Positions 25,591-33,907 of a DNA stretch of 64,000 nucleotides are shown in pieces. Made by a program: the position numbers and the translations under genes. The first letter of the stretch is position 1. Each line of letters begins with the position of its first letter. Below the pieces are notes generated by a model. That model made no database searches. It was not told where the DNA came from and saw only the letters and a list, made by a program, of their open reading frames with translations. The DNA is from Halogeometricum pallidum JCM 14848 (lineage in GTDB: Archaea; Halobacteriota; Halobacteria; Halobacteriales; Haloferacaceae): positions 129,255 to 193,254 of the forward strand of contig NZ_AOIV01000004.1 in the NCBI RefSeq assembly GCF_000337095.1, in the 5' to 3' direction.

Positions 25591-25743
25591 TCAGCCCTCG
25601 TACTCGTCTCGCAGGTCCTCGATGTGACTCATCACGAGCGCCAACGTCGCGTCCGCGTCCGCGTAGCCCTGTTCGTACTCCCCGTACGCGGTGTCCACGT
25701 CGTCGAGGAACGTCTCAACCGCGGTTTCGAGTTCATCGCTCAT
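25591..25743 (-). CDS. small acidic helical protein
   Basis: 50 residues, all helix and very acidic (ELETAVETFLDDVDTAYGEYEQGYADADATLALVMSHIEDLRDEYEG). The ATG at 25743 is chosen because a TATA-like GCGTTTTTCACG lies 29 bases upstream and the upstream extension has a foreign composition. No function is known. Confidence 0.7.
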   Translation of the reverse strand: MSDELETAVETFLDDVDTAYGEYEQGYADADATLALVMSHIEDLRDEYEG

Positions 25744-25825
25744 GGTCGAAACTCTCCCCGCGGCGTGAAAAACGCCCCGCCGTCCGGTCCGTCGATTTAT
25801 ACCCGACGCCGACCCATCTCTCCCC

Positions 25826-27226
25826 GTGCTCACGCTGACGTTCGATGACGGGACGGTTCGCGTCGGCGGCCTGTCGGAATCGGCCGTCGAGGCGGCCGAC
25901 CTGCCCGGCGTTCGGTGGGACGACCGGGGACTCGTCGCTCGCGCGCCCGCCCACCGCTACGCCGACCTGCGCGCGGTGCTGGACGACCGGGGCGTCGACT
26001 ACGAGGACCGCGTCCTCCCCGAGACGCGTCTGGATCTCTCGCACGCCTACGACCTGCGCGACTACCAGCGCGACGCCCTCGACGCGTGGCGCGAGAACGG
26101 AGACCGAGGGGTACTCGAACTGCCGACGGGGGCCGGAAAGACCGTCGTCGCCGTCGCCGCGATGGCCGAACTCGGCGTTCCGACCATCGTCGTCGTCCCG
26201 ACGGTGGATCTGCTCACGCAGTGGCGGCGCGAACTGGAGACGGAGTTCGGCGTCCCCGTCGGCCAGTTCGGCGGCGGCGAGCAGAACCGGGAGGCGATAA
26301 CCGTCTCGACGTACGACTCGGCGTACCTCCGCGCCGAGGACGTGGGCGGCGACTTCGGCCTCGTCGTCTTCGACGAGGTGCACCACCTCGGCGGCGAGGG
26401 CTACCGCGACGTGGCCCGGTTGCTCGCCGCGCCGGCCCGACTCGGCCTCACCGCGACGTTCGAGCGTCCGGACGGCGCCCACGAGGCCGTCGCCGAACTC
26501 GTCGGGCCGAAGGTGTACGACCGCTCGGTCGACGACTTGGCGGGCGACCACCTCGCCGACTACGAGGTGCGCCGGGTCGAAGTCGACCTCTCGCCGGAAG
26601 AACGCGAGCGCTACGAGGAGGCGCAGGGGACGTTCGTCGACTACCTCAAGCGCTCGAACCTCTCCTTTCGTTCGGGGTCTGACTACCAGAAACTCGTGAT
26701 GCGGTCGGGGTCTGACCCGAAAGCGAGGGAGGCGCTCCTCGCAAAGCAGCGCGCCCGGCGCATCATGATGAACGCCGACGAGAAGGTCGAGCGACTGGGT
26801 CGCATCCTCCATAAGCACCGCGACGACCGTATCATCGTCTTCACGGCGCACACCGACCTCGTCTACCGCCTCTCCGAGCGCTACCTGCTCCCGGCAATAA
26901 CGAGCGAAACCGGCGCCGAGGAGCGGCGCGAACTCCTCGAACGCTTCCGCGACGGCACCTACTCCCGCATCGTCGCCGCGAACGTCCTCGACGAGGGCGT
27001 CGACGTGCCCGACGCGAACGTCGCCGTCCTCCTCGCGGGCAGCGGGTCCGAGCGGGAGTTCACCCAGCGACTCGGCCGCGTCCTCCGGCCGAAACCCGAC
27101 GGCGGGACCGCGAGCGGAGCGAACGGTCCCTCGTCGGAGCGAGGCTCAGATGTCGGGACTGCGATACTGTACGAACTCGTCAGCGCCGAGACGGCGGAGG
27201 AGCGGGTCGCGTCGCGTCGCCGCTGA
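25826..27226 (+). CDS. archaeal XPB (RAD25-like) DNA helicase
   Basis: A 466-residue superfamily 2 helicase. It has an N-terminal damage-recognition-like domain (1-70), Q-motif LRDYQRDALDAW, Walker A LPTGAGKT (99-106), Walker B VFDEVHH (182-187), motif III LTATFERPDG, and in the second domain IIVFTAH, ILDEGVDVP-type NVLDEGVDVPDANVAVLLAG and the arginine finger QRLGRVLRPK. A thumb-like helical insert follows the Walker B domain (EERERYEEAQGTFVDYLKRS). Archaeal XPB unwinds DNA for the nuclease Bax1, whose gene lies 1 kb downstream. The GTG start lies 28 bases after ATTTATACC. Confidence 0.92.
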   Translation: MLTLTFDDGTVRVGGLSESAVEAADLPGVRWDDRGLVARAPAHRYADLRAVLDDRGVDYEDRVLPETRLDLSHAYDLRDYQRDALDAWRENGDRGVLELPTGAGKTVVAVAAMAELGVPTIVVVPTVDLLTQWRRELETEFGVPVGQFGGGEQNREAITVSTYDSAYLRAEDVGGDFGLVVFDEVHHLGGEGYRDVARLLAAPARLGLTATFERPDGAHEAVAELVGPKVYDRSVDDLAGDHLADYEVRRVEVDLSPEERERYEEAQGTFVDYLKRSNLSFRSGSDYQKLVMRSGSDPKAREALLAKQRARRIMMNADEKVERLGRILHKHRDDRIIVFTAHTDLVYRLSERYLLPAITSETGAEERRELLERFRDGTYSRIVAANVLDEGVDVPDANVAVLLAGSGSEREFTQRLGRVLRPKPDGGTASGANGPSSERGSDVGTAILYELVSAETAEERVASRRR

Positions 27227-27254
27227 CGGGCCGGACGCGAGCCTCTCCGAGTTT

Positions 27255-27662
27255 TCAGACCAGCGTCACGTCGAGGCCGCCGGCGCGCTCGAACTCCTCG
27301 GCGCTCACGTCGAACGTCGCCGAGAACGCCGCCGTGCCGCTGGGCGAAACGCTCACCGACCGCTCCTGTGCGTACGTCTCGTCGCCCATCCGAACGCGCA
27401 CGCGGACGGTGGCGACTCGTTCGACGCCGCCGCGGTTGCCCACCTCGCCGAACACGCGGAGGCTCCCGCCGTCGGTCGCCTCGTAATCGAACGTCGACAC
27501 GTACAGGTCCGGCTGGGCGGGCGTGTTGCGCGGCTGTCCCTCCGGGGGCGCGGGCGGTCGGCGCGGACCCGTCGCGCTCGGAGGCGAGCCGAGACATCCC
27601 GACGAGAGACCGACGAGGAGGGCGAGGAGGCCCCTCCGCGTCGTCGGCCGCGGCGACTTCAT
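27255..27662 (-). CDS. lipoprotein with CARDB-like beta domain
   Basis: 135 residues. The signal has a twin-arginine pair (TTRRGLLALLVGLSSGCLG, Cys about 23). After a Pro-rich linker comes a beta sandwich (LYVSTFDYEATDGGSLRVFGEVGNRGGVERVATVRVRVRMGDETYAQERSVSVSPSGTAAFSATFDV) of the FxLYD/CARDB kind that haloarchaea carry on many surface lipoproteins. Function unknown. Its 3' end lies 28 bases from the end of the helicase gene, converging on it. TATA-like ACTATTGAG is 27 bases upstream. Confidence 0.8.
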   Translation of the reverse strand: MKSPRPTTRRGLLALLVGLSSGCLGSPPSATGPRRPPAPPEGQPRNTPAQPDLYVSTFDYEATDGGSLRVFGEVGNRGGVERVATVRVRVRMGDETYAQERSVSVSPSGTAAFSATFDVSAEEFERAGGLDVTLV

Positions 27663-27749
27663 ACACGCCCGTCGGCGGACGCTCTCAATAGTCTTTCCGA
27701 CCGGGCGCGAGGGCGACGCGGTCGTCGCCCGTTAGGCTGCCGTCGCCGC

Positions 27750-28130
27750 TTAAGCCGCCGTCGCGCCGCTTGACCCGTCGTACCAGAACAGCACCGCGCC
27801 GACGGCGGCGATGATAGCCAGTGCGAGGGTCGTCGTCGACCCGAGGACGGCCCACGTCAGACCGAACCAGCCCGTCACGTCGATAATCCAGAGCAGACTC
27901 AGAACGGCCGCTCCGGCCGCGGAGAACCACAGCAGCCCCGTGTGACTGTCGTCGCGGCCGTCCGTCCGGGTCGCCTCGTCGTCCGGTTCGGGGTCGGTGG
28001 TTCCGTCCCGCACCGTAGTCCCGCCGGCCGTCCGCGCCTCGCCGGCGTCGTCCGTTCGCGTCGCACCGTCCGATTCGTTTGCGACTGTCTCTTCCCCTCT
28101 CGTTCGGTCGTCGGTGGGAGCGTCGGACAT
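27750..28130 (-). CDS. small two-span membrane protein
   Basis: 126 residues. The first 68 are acidic and disordered (DDRTRGEETVANESDG...DEATRTDGRDDSH). Two spans then follow: GLLWFSAAGAAVLSLLWIIDVTGWF and TLALAIIAAVGAVLFWYD. I do not recognise a family. The ATG at 28130 is preferred over the one 34 codons upstream because a clear TATA box is centred 31 bases before it. Confidence 0.75.
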   Translation of the reverse strand: MSDAPTDDRTRGEETVANESDGATRTDDAGEARTAGGTTVRDGTTDPEPDDEATRTDGRDDSHTGLLWFSAAGAAVLSLLWIIDVTGWFGLTWAVLGSTTTLALAIIAAVGAVLFWYDGSSGATAA

Positions 28131-28154
28131 ATAGGTAGTGATCGTGTCCTGACA

Positions 28155-28168
28155 CCATAATATTTTAC
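28155..28168 (-). promoter_or_regulatory. TATA box of the two-span membrane protein gene
   Basis: On the gene strand the sequence reads GTAAAATATTATGG, centred 31 bases before the ATG at 28130, in an otherwise GC-rich setting. This is the spacing expected for a leaderless haloarchaeal transcript. Confidence 0.65.
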
Positions 28169-28266
28169 GGTGAAACGAGTCTGATATTATCGCGAGCGGT
28201 GGTAATTTCATCGAGATCTCGGCTCGTGACACGCGACTTTAGGCGGTCCGCCGCGAACGTCTCTCC

Positions 28267-29856
28267 GTGCTGACGAAAAACCTCCTGCGCGTCTCCCGGG
28301 CCGGCGGCGGCTACCGCCCGCAGTTCGTCGGTTCGGAGTCGCGCCCGCTGGCCGCTCGGGTCCTCGGCGTCTTCCAGGGCCACGTCGGCGAACCCCGCCG
28401 CCGCCTCGACGACGCCCTCTCGTCGCTGGAGGCCGAAGCCGAGGATTTCAAGCTCGTCCGCGGGTTCGCGGCGCTCCTCGACCGGGAGGCGACGTTCGAG
28501 GTGTCGGCCCCCCTGCCGCCCCGGCGCGTCAGGCGCACGGCGTTCGAGGAGGCCGAACGGGCGGGCGTCCCGACCACGCCCGACGAGCGAGCGGCCGTCC
28601 TCGACGCCGCGGCGGACCGACTCGGGAGCGACGCCTCGGCCGTCGAGTCGTCGCTGTACGCCGACCGGGAGGTCAACGAGGTGCTGACCGGGTTCGACGC
28701 GCGGTGGTCGCCGGACGACCTGCTGGCGCGGTACGACCGCTCGCCCGCTCAGACCGAAGAGTGGGACCGTTCGGACGGCGTCGATATCTCGCCGGACAAC
28801 CTCGTCCGACTCTACAACATCTCGCTCGCCCAGACCGCCCTCTTCGACGCTACCGAGCTTCGTATCCGGTGTTCGGACCCACGAACGCTCGTGACGGCGG
28901 TCAAACGGCTCCGTCTCATGTACGAGATACGGACCGACGACGACGGCTGGGAGGTCGTCGTCACCGGCCCGGATTCGCTGTTCCGAAACACGCGGCGATA
29001 CGGAACGACGTTCGCGCGATTGCTCCGGACGGTTGCGAAGATGGCGGAGTGGGAGGTGACGGCGACTATCGACGACCGGGGGACCGAGCGCACGATGAAA
29101 CTCTCCGACGAGGACCCCATCGACGTTCTCGGCCCCGAAACGGTCGCCGAGATGAGCTTCGATAGCGGCGTCGAGGCCGACTTCGCGGCCCGGTTCGGGT
29201 CCGTCGACCTCGATTGGGAACTCGCTCGCGAGCCCGAACCGTTAGCGGTCGGAGCGAGCGTGATGATTCCGGACTTCGCCTTCGATTACAAGTTCGGCGA
29301 CTTCCGGGTGTTCTTCGAGATTATGGGCTTTTGGACCCCCGAGTACGTCGAGAAGAAGCTCGAACAACTCGAAACGGTCGACGACGTGGAGATGCTCGTC
29401 GCCGTCGACGAGAGCCTCGGCGTGAGCGAAGACATCGAAGCTCGCGACCACCGGGCGATTCCGTACTCCGGGTCGGTTCGCCTGAAAGACGTGCGTGACG
29501 CGCTCCGACGATACGAGGAGCAGTTGACCACGGCGGCCGTCTCCGAGTTGCCCGACGAACTCCGGCCGGACGCCGACGCAATCTCGTTGGAAGCGCTCGC
29601 CGCTGAACGGGGCGTCAGCGAGGACGTGCTCGACGGCGTGGCGTTCCCCGAGCACCAACGAGTGGGACGGACGCTCGTCCGTTCGGCGGCGTTGGAGGAT
29701 ATTGCTGCGAAACTCGAACCCGGCCTGTCGTATCGCGAGGCCGAGGAAGCGATAGCAAGCTGGAATATAACTGACACCAGCTCGGTTCTTTCGACGTTGG
29801 GTTACGAAGTGAAGTGGGAGGGACTCAGCGGCGGGACGCTCCGACCGAAGCGTTGA
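28267..29856 (+). CDS. Bax1-like (DUF790) XPB-associated endonuclease
   Basis: A 529-residue DUF790 protein, the family of Bax1, the structure-specific nuclease that pairs with archaeal XPB in a nucleotide-excision-like repair step. The N-terminus LTKNLLRVSRAGGGYRPQFV is typical. The PD-(D/E)xK-type nuclease site lies at about 330-370: IPDFAFDYKFGDFRVFFEIMGFWTPEYVEKKLEQL, giving Asp, Glu and Lys. The last 110 residues are helical (ISLEALAAERGVSEDVL, HQRVGRTLVRSAALEDIAAKLEPGLSYREAEEAI). The GTG start follows GACTTTAGG by 27 bases. It has its own promoter instead of sharing one with XPB. Confidence 0.9.
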   Translation: MLTKNLLRVSRAGGGYRPQFVGSESRPLAARVLGVFQGHVGEPRRRLDDALSSLEAEAEDFKLVRGFAALLDREATFEVSAPLPPRRVRRTAFEEAERAGVPTTPDERAAVLDAAADRLGSDASAVESSLYADREVNEVLTGFDARWSPDDLLARYDRSPAQTEEWDRSDGVDISPDNLVRLYNISLAQTALFDATELRIRCSDPRTLVTAVKRLRLMYEIRTDDDGWEVVVTGPDSLFRNTRRYGTTFARLLRTVAKMAEWEVTATIDDRGTERTMKLSDEDPIDVLGPETVAEMSFDSGVEADFAARFGSVDLDWELAREPEPLAVGASVMIPDFAFDYKFGDFRVFFEIMGFWTPEYVEKKLEQLETVDDVEMLVAVDESLGVSEDIEARDHRAIPYSGSVRLKDVRDALRRYEEQLTTAAVSELPDELRPDADAISLEALAAERGVSEDVLDGVAFPEHQRVGRTLVRSAALEDIAAKLEPGLSYREAEEAIASWNITDTSSVLSTLGYEVKWEGLSGGTLRPKR

Positions 29857-29995
29857 GACGGCGGCTCTGTCGAGCCACCTCGGTACGTTCTGTGCTTGCG
29901 CTCGGAGACCAAACGCACAGAGAACGACTGATTTCGAGCGGTAGGCTCGATGTGCCGTTCGGATGCCGCGGGCCGGCGACGTGTGCGGTCCGAAC

Positions 29996-30373
29996 CTATC
30001 GCTGCTGAATACATTTGCTAGCGACTTCGACGCGCTCGGCGGTCACGCGAACGGTTCCCCGAAACCGGAGGCAGGAATCGACGTTCCACGCGAGTTGGCT
30101 GCGCCGGTCGTCTCCGGTGACCGTTACTTCGTGGCGGCCGTCGGTACCGACGAGGACCCCGAACGTTTCGGCAACGCCGCTGTCGATTCGGACCTCCTCG
30201 AACTCGTAGTTCAGTCCCTCGGCATCGACGACCTCCACTTGGACGGTGATGGCGTCGGCGCGGTCGTTCCGAACGGTGAGGTTGAGGCGGCCGTGCTGCT
30301 CGCCGCCGAACGACCCGGAACACCCTGCCACGGAAACCACCGCCCCGAGAGCGAGGAACTGACGCCGACGCAT
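29996..30373 (-). CDS. Tat lipoprotein, paralogue of the divergent neighbour
   Basis: 125 residues. The signal is RRRQFLALGAVVSVAGCSG with lipobox Cys about 18. The mature domain is a small beta sandwich: RLNLTVRNDRADAITVQVEVVDAEG, HEVTVTGDDRRSQLAWNVDSC, GTVRVTAERVEVASKCIQQR. It is clearly homologous over its whole length to the gene starting at 30501 on the other strand. The ATG at 30373 is preferred to the one two codons upstream because a TATA-like GTTAACTTC lies 27 bases away. The role is unknown. Confidence 0.8.
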   Translation of the reverse strand: MRRRQFLALGAVVSVAGCSGSFGGEQHGRLNLTVRNDRADAITVQVEVVDAEGLNYEFEEVRIDSGVAETFGVLVGTDGRHEVTVTGDDRRSQLAWNVDSCLRFRGTVRVTAERVEVASKCIQQR

Positions 30374-30500
30374 GAACATCCCTGGGCGAAGGCAGAAGTT
30401 AACTCCCGGGTTGACCGCTCGTCTAGACGGTCGATTCGGATAGCGGGTGCCGAATCGGCCGAAACTGGATTTTAACCGTCGTCCGCACCGTGAAGAAACT

Positions 30501-30878
30501 GTGAACCGTCGTCACTTCATCGCCCTTGCAGCGACCGGGTCCCTGGCGGGTTGTACGGGGCGGTTCGGGAACGAGGAGAACAGTCGCCTCGACCTCACCG
30601 TCCGGAACGACCGCACTGACCCGGTGACGGTCCAAGTTGTGGTGGTCGGTGCGGACGGAACGACCTACACGGAGGAGTCGGACACGCTCGAACCCGGGGT
30701 CAGTCGCGCCTTCGAGGCGGTCGTCGGCAGAGAGGGACGGCGCGAGGTGACCGTCTCCGGCGACGACTTCAGCGGGCAACTCGCCTGGGACGCCGGAACG
30801 TGCCGGCTCTTCGACGGGACCGTCCGCGTGACCGACGAGGCTGTCGAAGTCGCTGGCGAGTGTGTCGACCAACGGTAG
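30501..30878 (+). CDS. Tat lipoprotein, paralogue of the divergent neighbour
   Basis: 125 residues, signal NRRHFIALAATGSLAGCTG with lipobox Cys. The mature domain matches the neighbour block by block: RLDLTVRNDRTDPVTVQVVVVGADG, REVTVSGDDFSGQLAWDAGTC, GTVRVTDEAVEVAGECVDQR. Two cysteines at equal positions suggest a disulfide. The GTG at 30501 is chosen because it lies 31 bases after GATTTTAACC. The upstream frame to 30447 lacks a signal. Confidence 0.8.
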   Translation: MNRRHFIALAATGSLAGCTGRFGNEENSRLDLTVRNDRTDPVTVQVVVVGADGTTYTEESDTLEPGVSRAFEAVVGREGRREVTVSGDDFSGQLAWDAGTCRLFDGTVRVTDEAVEVAGECVDQR

Positions 30879-31005
30879 TTTCCCGTCCGAAGCCGTTCGG
30901 TGTCGGCGTCTCTGAAGCGAACGGATAGGCTTCGCTGGAGCGGATAATCGTCTGAAAAAATCGAGAGTACTGTTTGTCGCTGTGAGCGACGAGTGTGTCT
31001 CGGTA

Positions 31006-31212
31006 TTACTGCCGGACGACGTTCGCCGCGCGAGGCCCCTTCGGCGAGGACTCGATGTCGAATTCGACCTCAGTACCTTCCGTCAGGTCCTCTCCGCCGA
31101 CGTCTTCCATGTGGAAGAAGACGTCTTCGTCGTCGTCGAGGTCGCCGTCGTCAGTCGAGATGAAACCGTAGCCGCCAGTGTCGTTGAAGAAATCAACTTT
31201 CCCGTGTGCCAT
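31006..31212 (-). CDS. cspA: cold-shock protein (CspA family)
   Basis: A 68-residue OB-fold nucleic-acid chaperone. RNP1-like KVDFFNDTGGYGFISTDD and RNP2-like DVFFHMEDV are both present, and the end GPRAANVV is typical. It has an acidic insert (DGDLDDDED) as in other haloarchaeal copies. The ATG at 31212 lies 30 bases after GGGTTATCAG, which sits inside the 3' end of the next gene on the same strand, so it can be expressed alone. Confidence 0.95.
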   Translation of the reverse strand: MAHGKVDFFNDTGGYGFISTDDGDLDDDEDVFFHMEDVGGEDLTEGTEVEFDIESSPKGPRAANVVRQ

Positions 31213-31228
31213 TGCAACCAAACGTTGA

Positions 31229-31483
31229 CTACGGGGACTGATAACCCTTCCGAGCGTCGCGGTACCATGGCCCCCGTTTTATATACACGCGGAGCGGGTG
31301 AGCGGCTATACCTCCGACGAAAAGAGCGAAACCGCCGGCGAACCCGCCGACGACGATGATCGCCTCGCCGACCGACGGAACGGACGTCCCGGAGAGCAGC
31401 TCCCGGGTCGAGACGGCGAGGAAGAACGCGAGGGCGAACAGTCCGCCGATGATTCCGAACGTCGCCGTCGGGTGGCGACGCAC
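31229..31483 (-). CDS. small two-span membrane protein
   Basis: 84 residues with two spans (TFGIIGGLFALAFFLAVSTRELL and VGEAIIVVGGFAGGFALFVGGIAAHPLRVYIKRG) and a short basic start (VRRHPTA). The frame runs far upstream with shadow composition; I place the start at GTG 31483 because an AT-rich TATA box is centred exactly 30 bases before it. It lies 16 bases before the cold-shock gene on the same strand. Function unknown. Confidence 0.65.
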   Translation of the reverse strand: MRRHPTATFGIIGGLFALAFFLAVSTRELLSGTSVPSVGEAIIVVGGFAGGFALFVGGIAAHPLRVYIKRGPWYRDARKGYQSP

Positions 31484-31507
31484 GGCGGCGAGCGACTGGT
31501 AGACGAT

Positions 31508-31518
31508 GTAAAATATTC
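31508..31518 (-). promoter_or_regulatory. TATA box of the small membrane protein gene
   Basis: GAATATTTTAC on the gene strand, centred 30 bases before the GTG at 31483. It is what decides that start. Confidence 0.6.
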
Positions 31519-31530
31519 GCGTCGGGCCGC

Positions 31531-32085
31531 CTACGAAAGGTCCTCTTGCCGGCCCTTCGGAACCGTCGAGCGGAGTTCGCCGTGGAGGTAGAGGCCGACG
31601 CCGATGGATTCTCTCGCGCCCTCGAACTCGTGGGCGGCGACGAGGTAGCCCCAGTCGCCGTCCCAGCGTTCGAGTTCCTGGTCCTCCCCGCGCACGAACC
31701 GGTCGGCCTCCTCGCCGTCGAGGAAGACGACGTTTTTCGTCGCTTCTCCGCAGAACCGCTGGACGGCGTTCGTCGAGGGTTTCCAGTGTTCCTGTCGGGC
31801 GCGGAGGATGCGAAGACCGAGCCCCTCGACGGGGTTCGGACTCACGAGGTCGCCCGCGAACGCCCATATCTTCCCTTTCCCCTTCTCCCAGAACGTGTGT
31901 CCGTCCCACGTCTCCGGGGGGACGCCGTAGCGCTCCGCCCACCACTCGACGACTTCCTCGCGGGTGGGGCGCCCGGCGACGACTCGCTCGTCGGCCGTCG
32001 CCGGCAGGCGGTCGAACCGCTGGCCGTCGTTCTCTCTCTCGTCCGTCCCGTTCGCTTCGTTCGCTCCGTTTCGGTCGTCGCTCAT
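31531..32085 (-). CDS. RNA-methyltransferase partner protein (DUF7122-like, PUA-like)
   Basis: 184 residues. After a short acidic tail, the fold (RLPATADERVVAGRPTREEVVEWWAERYGVPPETWDGHTFWEKGKGKIWAF, then GLGLRILRARQEHWKPSTNAVQRFCGEATKNVVFLDGEEADRFVRGEDQELERWDGDWGYLVAAHE) resembles the N-terminal and PUA-like substrate-binding domain that RsmB/RsmF-type m5C methyltransferases carry at one end. Its ATG overlaps the stop of the methyltransferase gene by four bases. It is probably a separate RNA-binding subunit of that enzyme (inference). Confidence 0.82.
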   Translation of the reverse strand: MSDDRNGANEANGTDERENDGQRFDRLPATADERVVAGRPTREEVVEWWAERYGVPPETWDGHTFWEKGKGKIWAFAGDLVSPNPVEGLGLRILRARQEHWKPSTNAVQRFCGEATKNVVFLDGEEADRFVRGEDQELERWDGDWGYLVAAHEFEGARESIGVGLYLHGELRSTVPKGRQEDLS

Positions 32086-33020
32086 GCGGTCACCTCGAGT
32101 TTCGCGCAGAAGAACCCGCCCGTGTCGTTGTGGTGGGGGTAGACGCGGTGGGCGAGTTCCACGGCGGGGTCGTACTCCTCGCCCTCCCACTCGGTGATAC
32201 CCGGGACCGTCTCGAAGTTCTCCGGAGCGTCCCACTCGACTAGCTCGCAGTCCTCTTCCTCGATGGCGTGGTCCAACACGGCCTCGTTCTCCTCGGGCGC
32301 GAACGTGCACGTCGAGTAGACGACGGTGCCGCCCGGCCGCGTCGCCTGCACCGCGCGGCGGAGAATGCCCTTCTGGATGCCAGCGACGCTGTGGACGTGG
32401 TCCATCGTCCACCGGTCCAAGGCGTCGGGGTTCTTCCGAATCGTCCCCTCGCAGGAGCAGGGAGCGTCGACGAGCGCTCGGTCGAAGGCGCCGACCGTCT
32501 GGGGGTCGTCGGTATCCTCGCCGAACGGCTTCAGCGAGTAGTTCCGCGCGTCCTGATTCGTCACGACGAGGTTGCTCACGCCGAGTCGCTCGGCGTTGTG
32601 CCGGAGGGCCGAGAGGCGACCGAGGTTGTTGTCGTTGCCGATGAGTATGCCGGTATCGTCCATCAGGTCCGCCAGTTGCGTCGTCTTGCTGCCGGGGGCG
32701 GCGCAGGCGTCCCACACCACCTCGCCCGGTTCGGGGTCGAGGGCGAGAGCGGGGAGCGCAGACACCTCTTCCTGTCCGTGTAGCCACCCGTGGAAGTACG
32801 GCCACGTCGTTCCGGGGCCGCGTTCGTCCAGCTTCAGGATGCCGGGGTGCCAGTCGGTGACCTCGTAGCCGACGCCCTCGGCGTCGAGAGCCGACCGCGC
32901 GCGCTCGGCCGTCGCCTTGATGGTGTTGACGCGGACGACCGACGGGAGCGGCCGGTCGCAGGCCGACAGAAACGCCTCCTCGTCGTCCACGAGCGGTGCG
33001 TACCGCCCTAAGGGGTTCAT
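32082..33020 (-). CDS. RsmB/NOP2/Sun-family RNA m5C methyltransferase
   Basis: A 312-residue S-adenosylmethionine-dependent enzyme that methylates C5 of cytosine in rRNA or tRNA. It shows the family N-terminal RVNTIKATAERARSAL, motif I VWDACAAPGSKTTQLADLM, the PCS motif in DAPCSCEGTIRKNP and the nucleophile TC motif in YSTCTFAPEENEAVL. The C-terminal end RVYPHHNDTGGFFCAKLE is typical. It lacks a PUA domain of its own; the overlapping downstream gene supplies a likely substitute. Exact RNA target unknown. Confidence 0.93.
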   Translation of the reverse strand: MNPLGRYAPLVDDEEAFLSACDRPLPSVVRVNTIKATAERARSALDAEGVGYEVTDWHPGILKLDERGPGTTWPYFHGWLHGQEEVSALPALALDPEPGEVVWDACAAPGSKTTQLADLMDDTGILIGNDNNLGRLSALRHNAERLGVSNLVVTNQDARNYSLKPFGEDTDDPQTVGAFDRALVDAPCSCEGTIRKNPDALDRWTMDHVHSVAGIQKGILRRAVQATRPGGTVVYSTCTFAPEENEAVLDHAIEEEDCELVEWDAPENFETVPGITEWEGEEYDPAVELAHRVYPHHNDTGGFFCAKLEVTA

Positions 33021-33152
33021 TGCCCTTCCCTACCGGGGGGGACCGCTTGTGGGTTTCGGACCGTCGGTCGGAGACGGGACGGCGCCGAATCGTTGGCGGG
33101 CGCGGGACCGGCACCGCCGCGGTTTTACGTCCCTCCCGCGCCAACCTCCTGC

Positions 33153-33893
33153 ATGGCCGAGATAACCGTTCTCGAGGACGACGTATCGCTCTCGGAACCG
33201 ACGATGGTGGAAGGGCTACCCGGAATCGGGTTGGTCGGGAAGATAGCGGCCGACCACCTCGTGGAGGCGTTCGACATGGTCCACTACGCGAACGTCCACT
33301 GCGACGCCATTCCGAAGGTCGCCGTCTACCACGAGGGCGACGCGTCGCTTGCGACGCCGGTCCGCATCTACGCCGACGAGGAACGCGACCTGCTCGTCCT
33401 CCAGAGCGACGTGCCCATCGCGCCGCAGGCCGCCTCGCAACTCGCGACGTGCCTCGCCGGGTGGTTCGACGAAACGCCCGTCACGCCCCTCTTCATCTCG
33501 GGACTCCCCCACGAGAAGGACGACGACGTGCCGCGTCTGTACGCCGTCGGGACCGGCGGCGGCGAGGCGGCCGCGGCCGACGCCGACATCGCCCTCCCGG
33601 ACGAGATGGGACTCATCTCCGGACCGACGGGGGCGCTCCTGAACGACGCCGTCGAACAGGGTCGGCGGGCGGTCTGTCTCGTCGTCGAATCCGACCCGCA
33701 GTTCCCCGACCCGGAGGCGGCCCGCGTCGTCATCAAAGACGGGGTCGAACCCCTCACCGAACTCGAGGTGCCGGTCGACAACCTCGTCGAACGCGCCGAG
33801 GAGATACGGAACGCGAAGGAGCAACTCGCCCAGCGAATGCAGCAGGGCGACGAGGAGAGCACGCAGGCGCAACCGCTCCGGATGTACCAGTAG
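33153..33893 (+). CDS. PAC2-family proteasome assembly chaperone-like protein
   Basis: A 246-residue protein of the archaeal PAC2 (DUF75) family: MVEGLPGIGLVGKIAADHLVEAF, VRIYADEERDLLVLQSDVPIAPQA, LPDEMGLISGPTGALLNDAVEQGRRAVCLVVESDP, and a helical end ERAEEIRNAKEQLAQRM. Eukaryotic relatives assemble proteasome alpha rings; the archaeal function is not proven. The ATG at 33153 fits a leaderless start 26 bases after GGTTTTACG. Confidence 0.9.
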   Translation: MAEITVLEDDVSLSEPTMVEGLPGIGLVGKIAADHLVEAFDMVHYANVHCDAIPKVAVYHEGDASLATPVRIYADEERDLLVLQSDVPIAPQAASQLATCLAGWFDETPVTPLFISGLPHEKDDDVPRLYAVGTGGGEAAAADADIALPDEMGLISGPTGALLNDAVEQGRRAVCLVVESDPQFPDPEAARVVIKDGVEPLTELEVPVDNLVERAEEIRNAKEQLAQRMQQGDEESTQAQPLRMYQ

Positions 33894-33907
33894 CGGCGTC
33901 CGGCACC

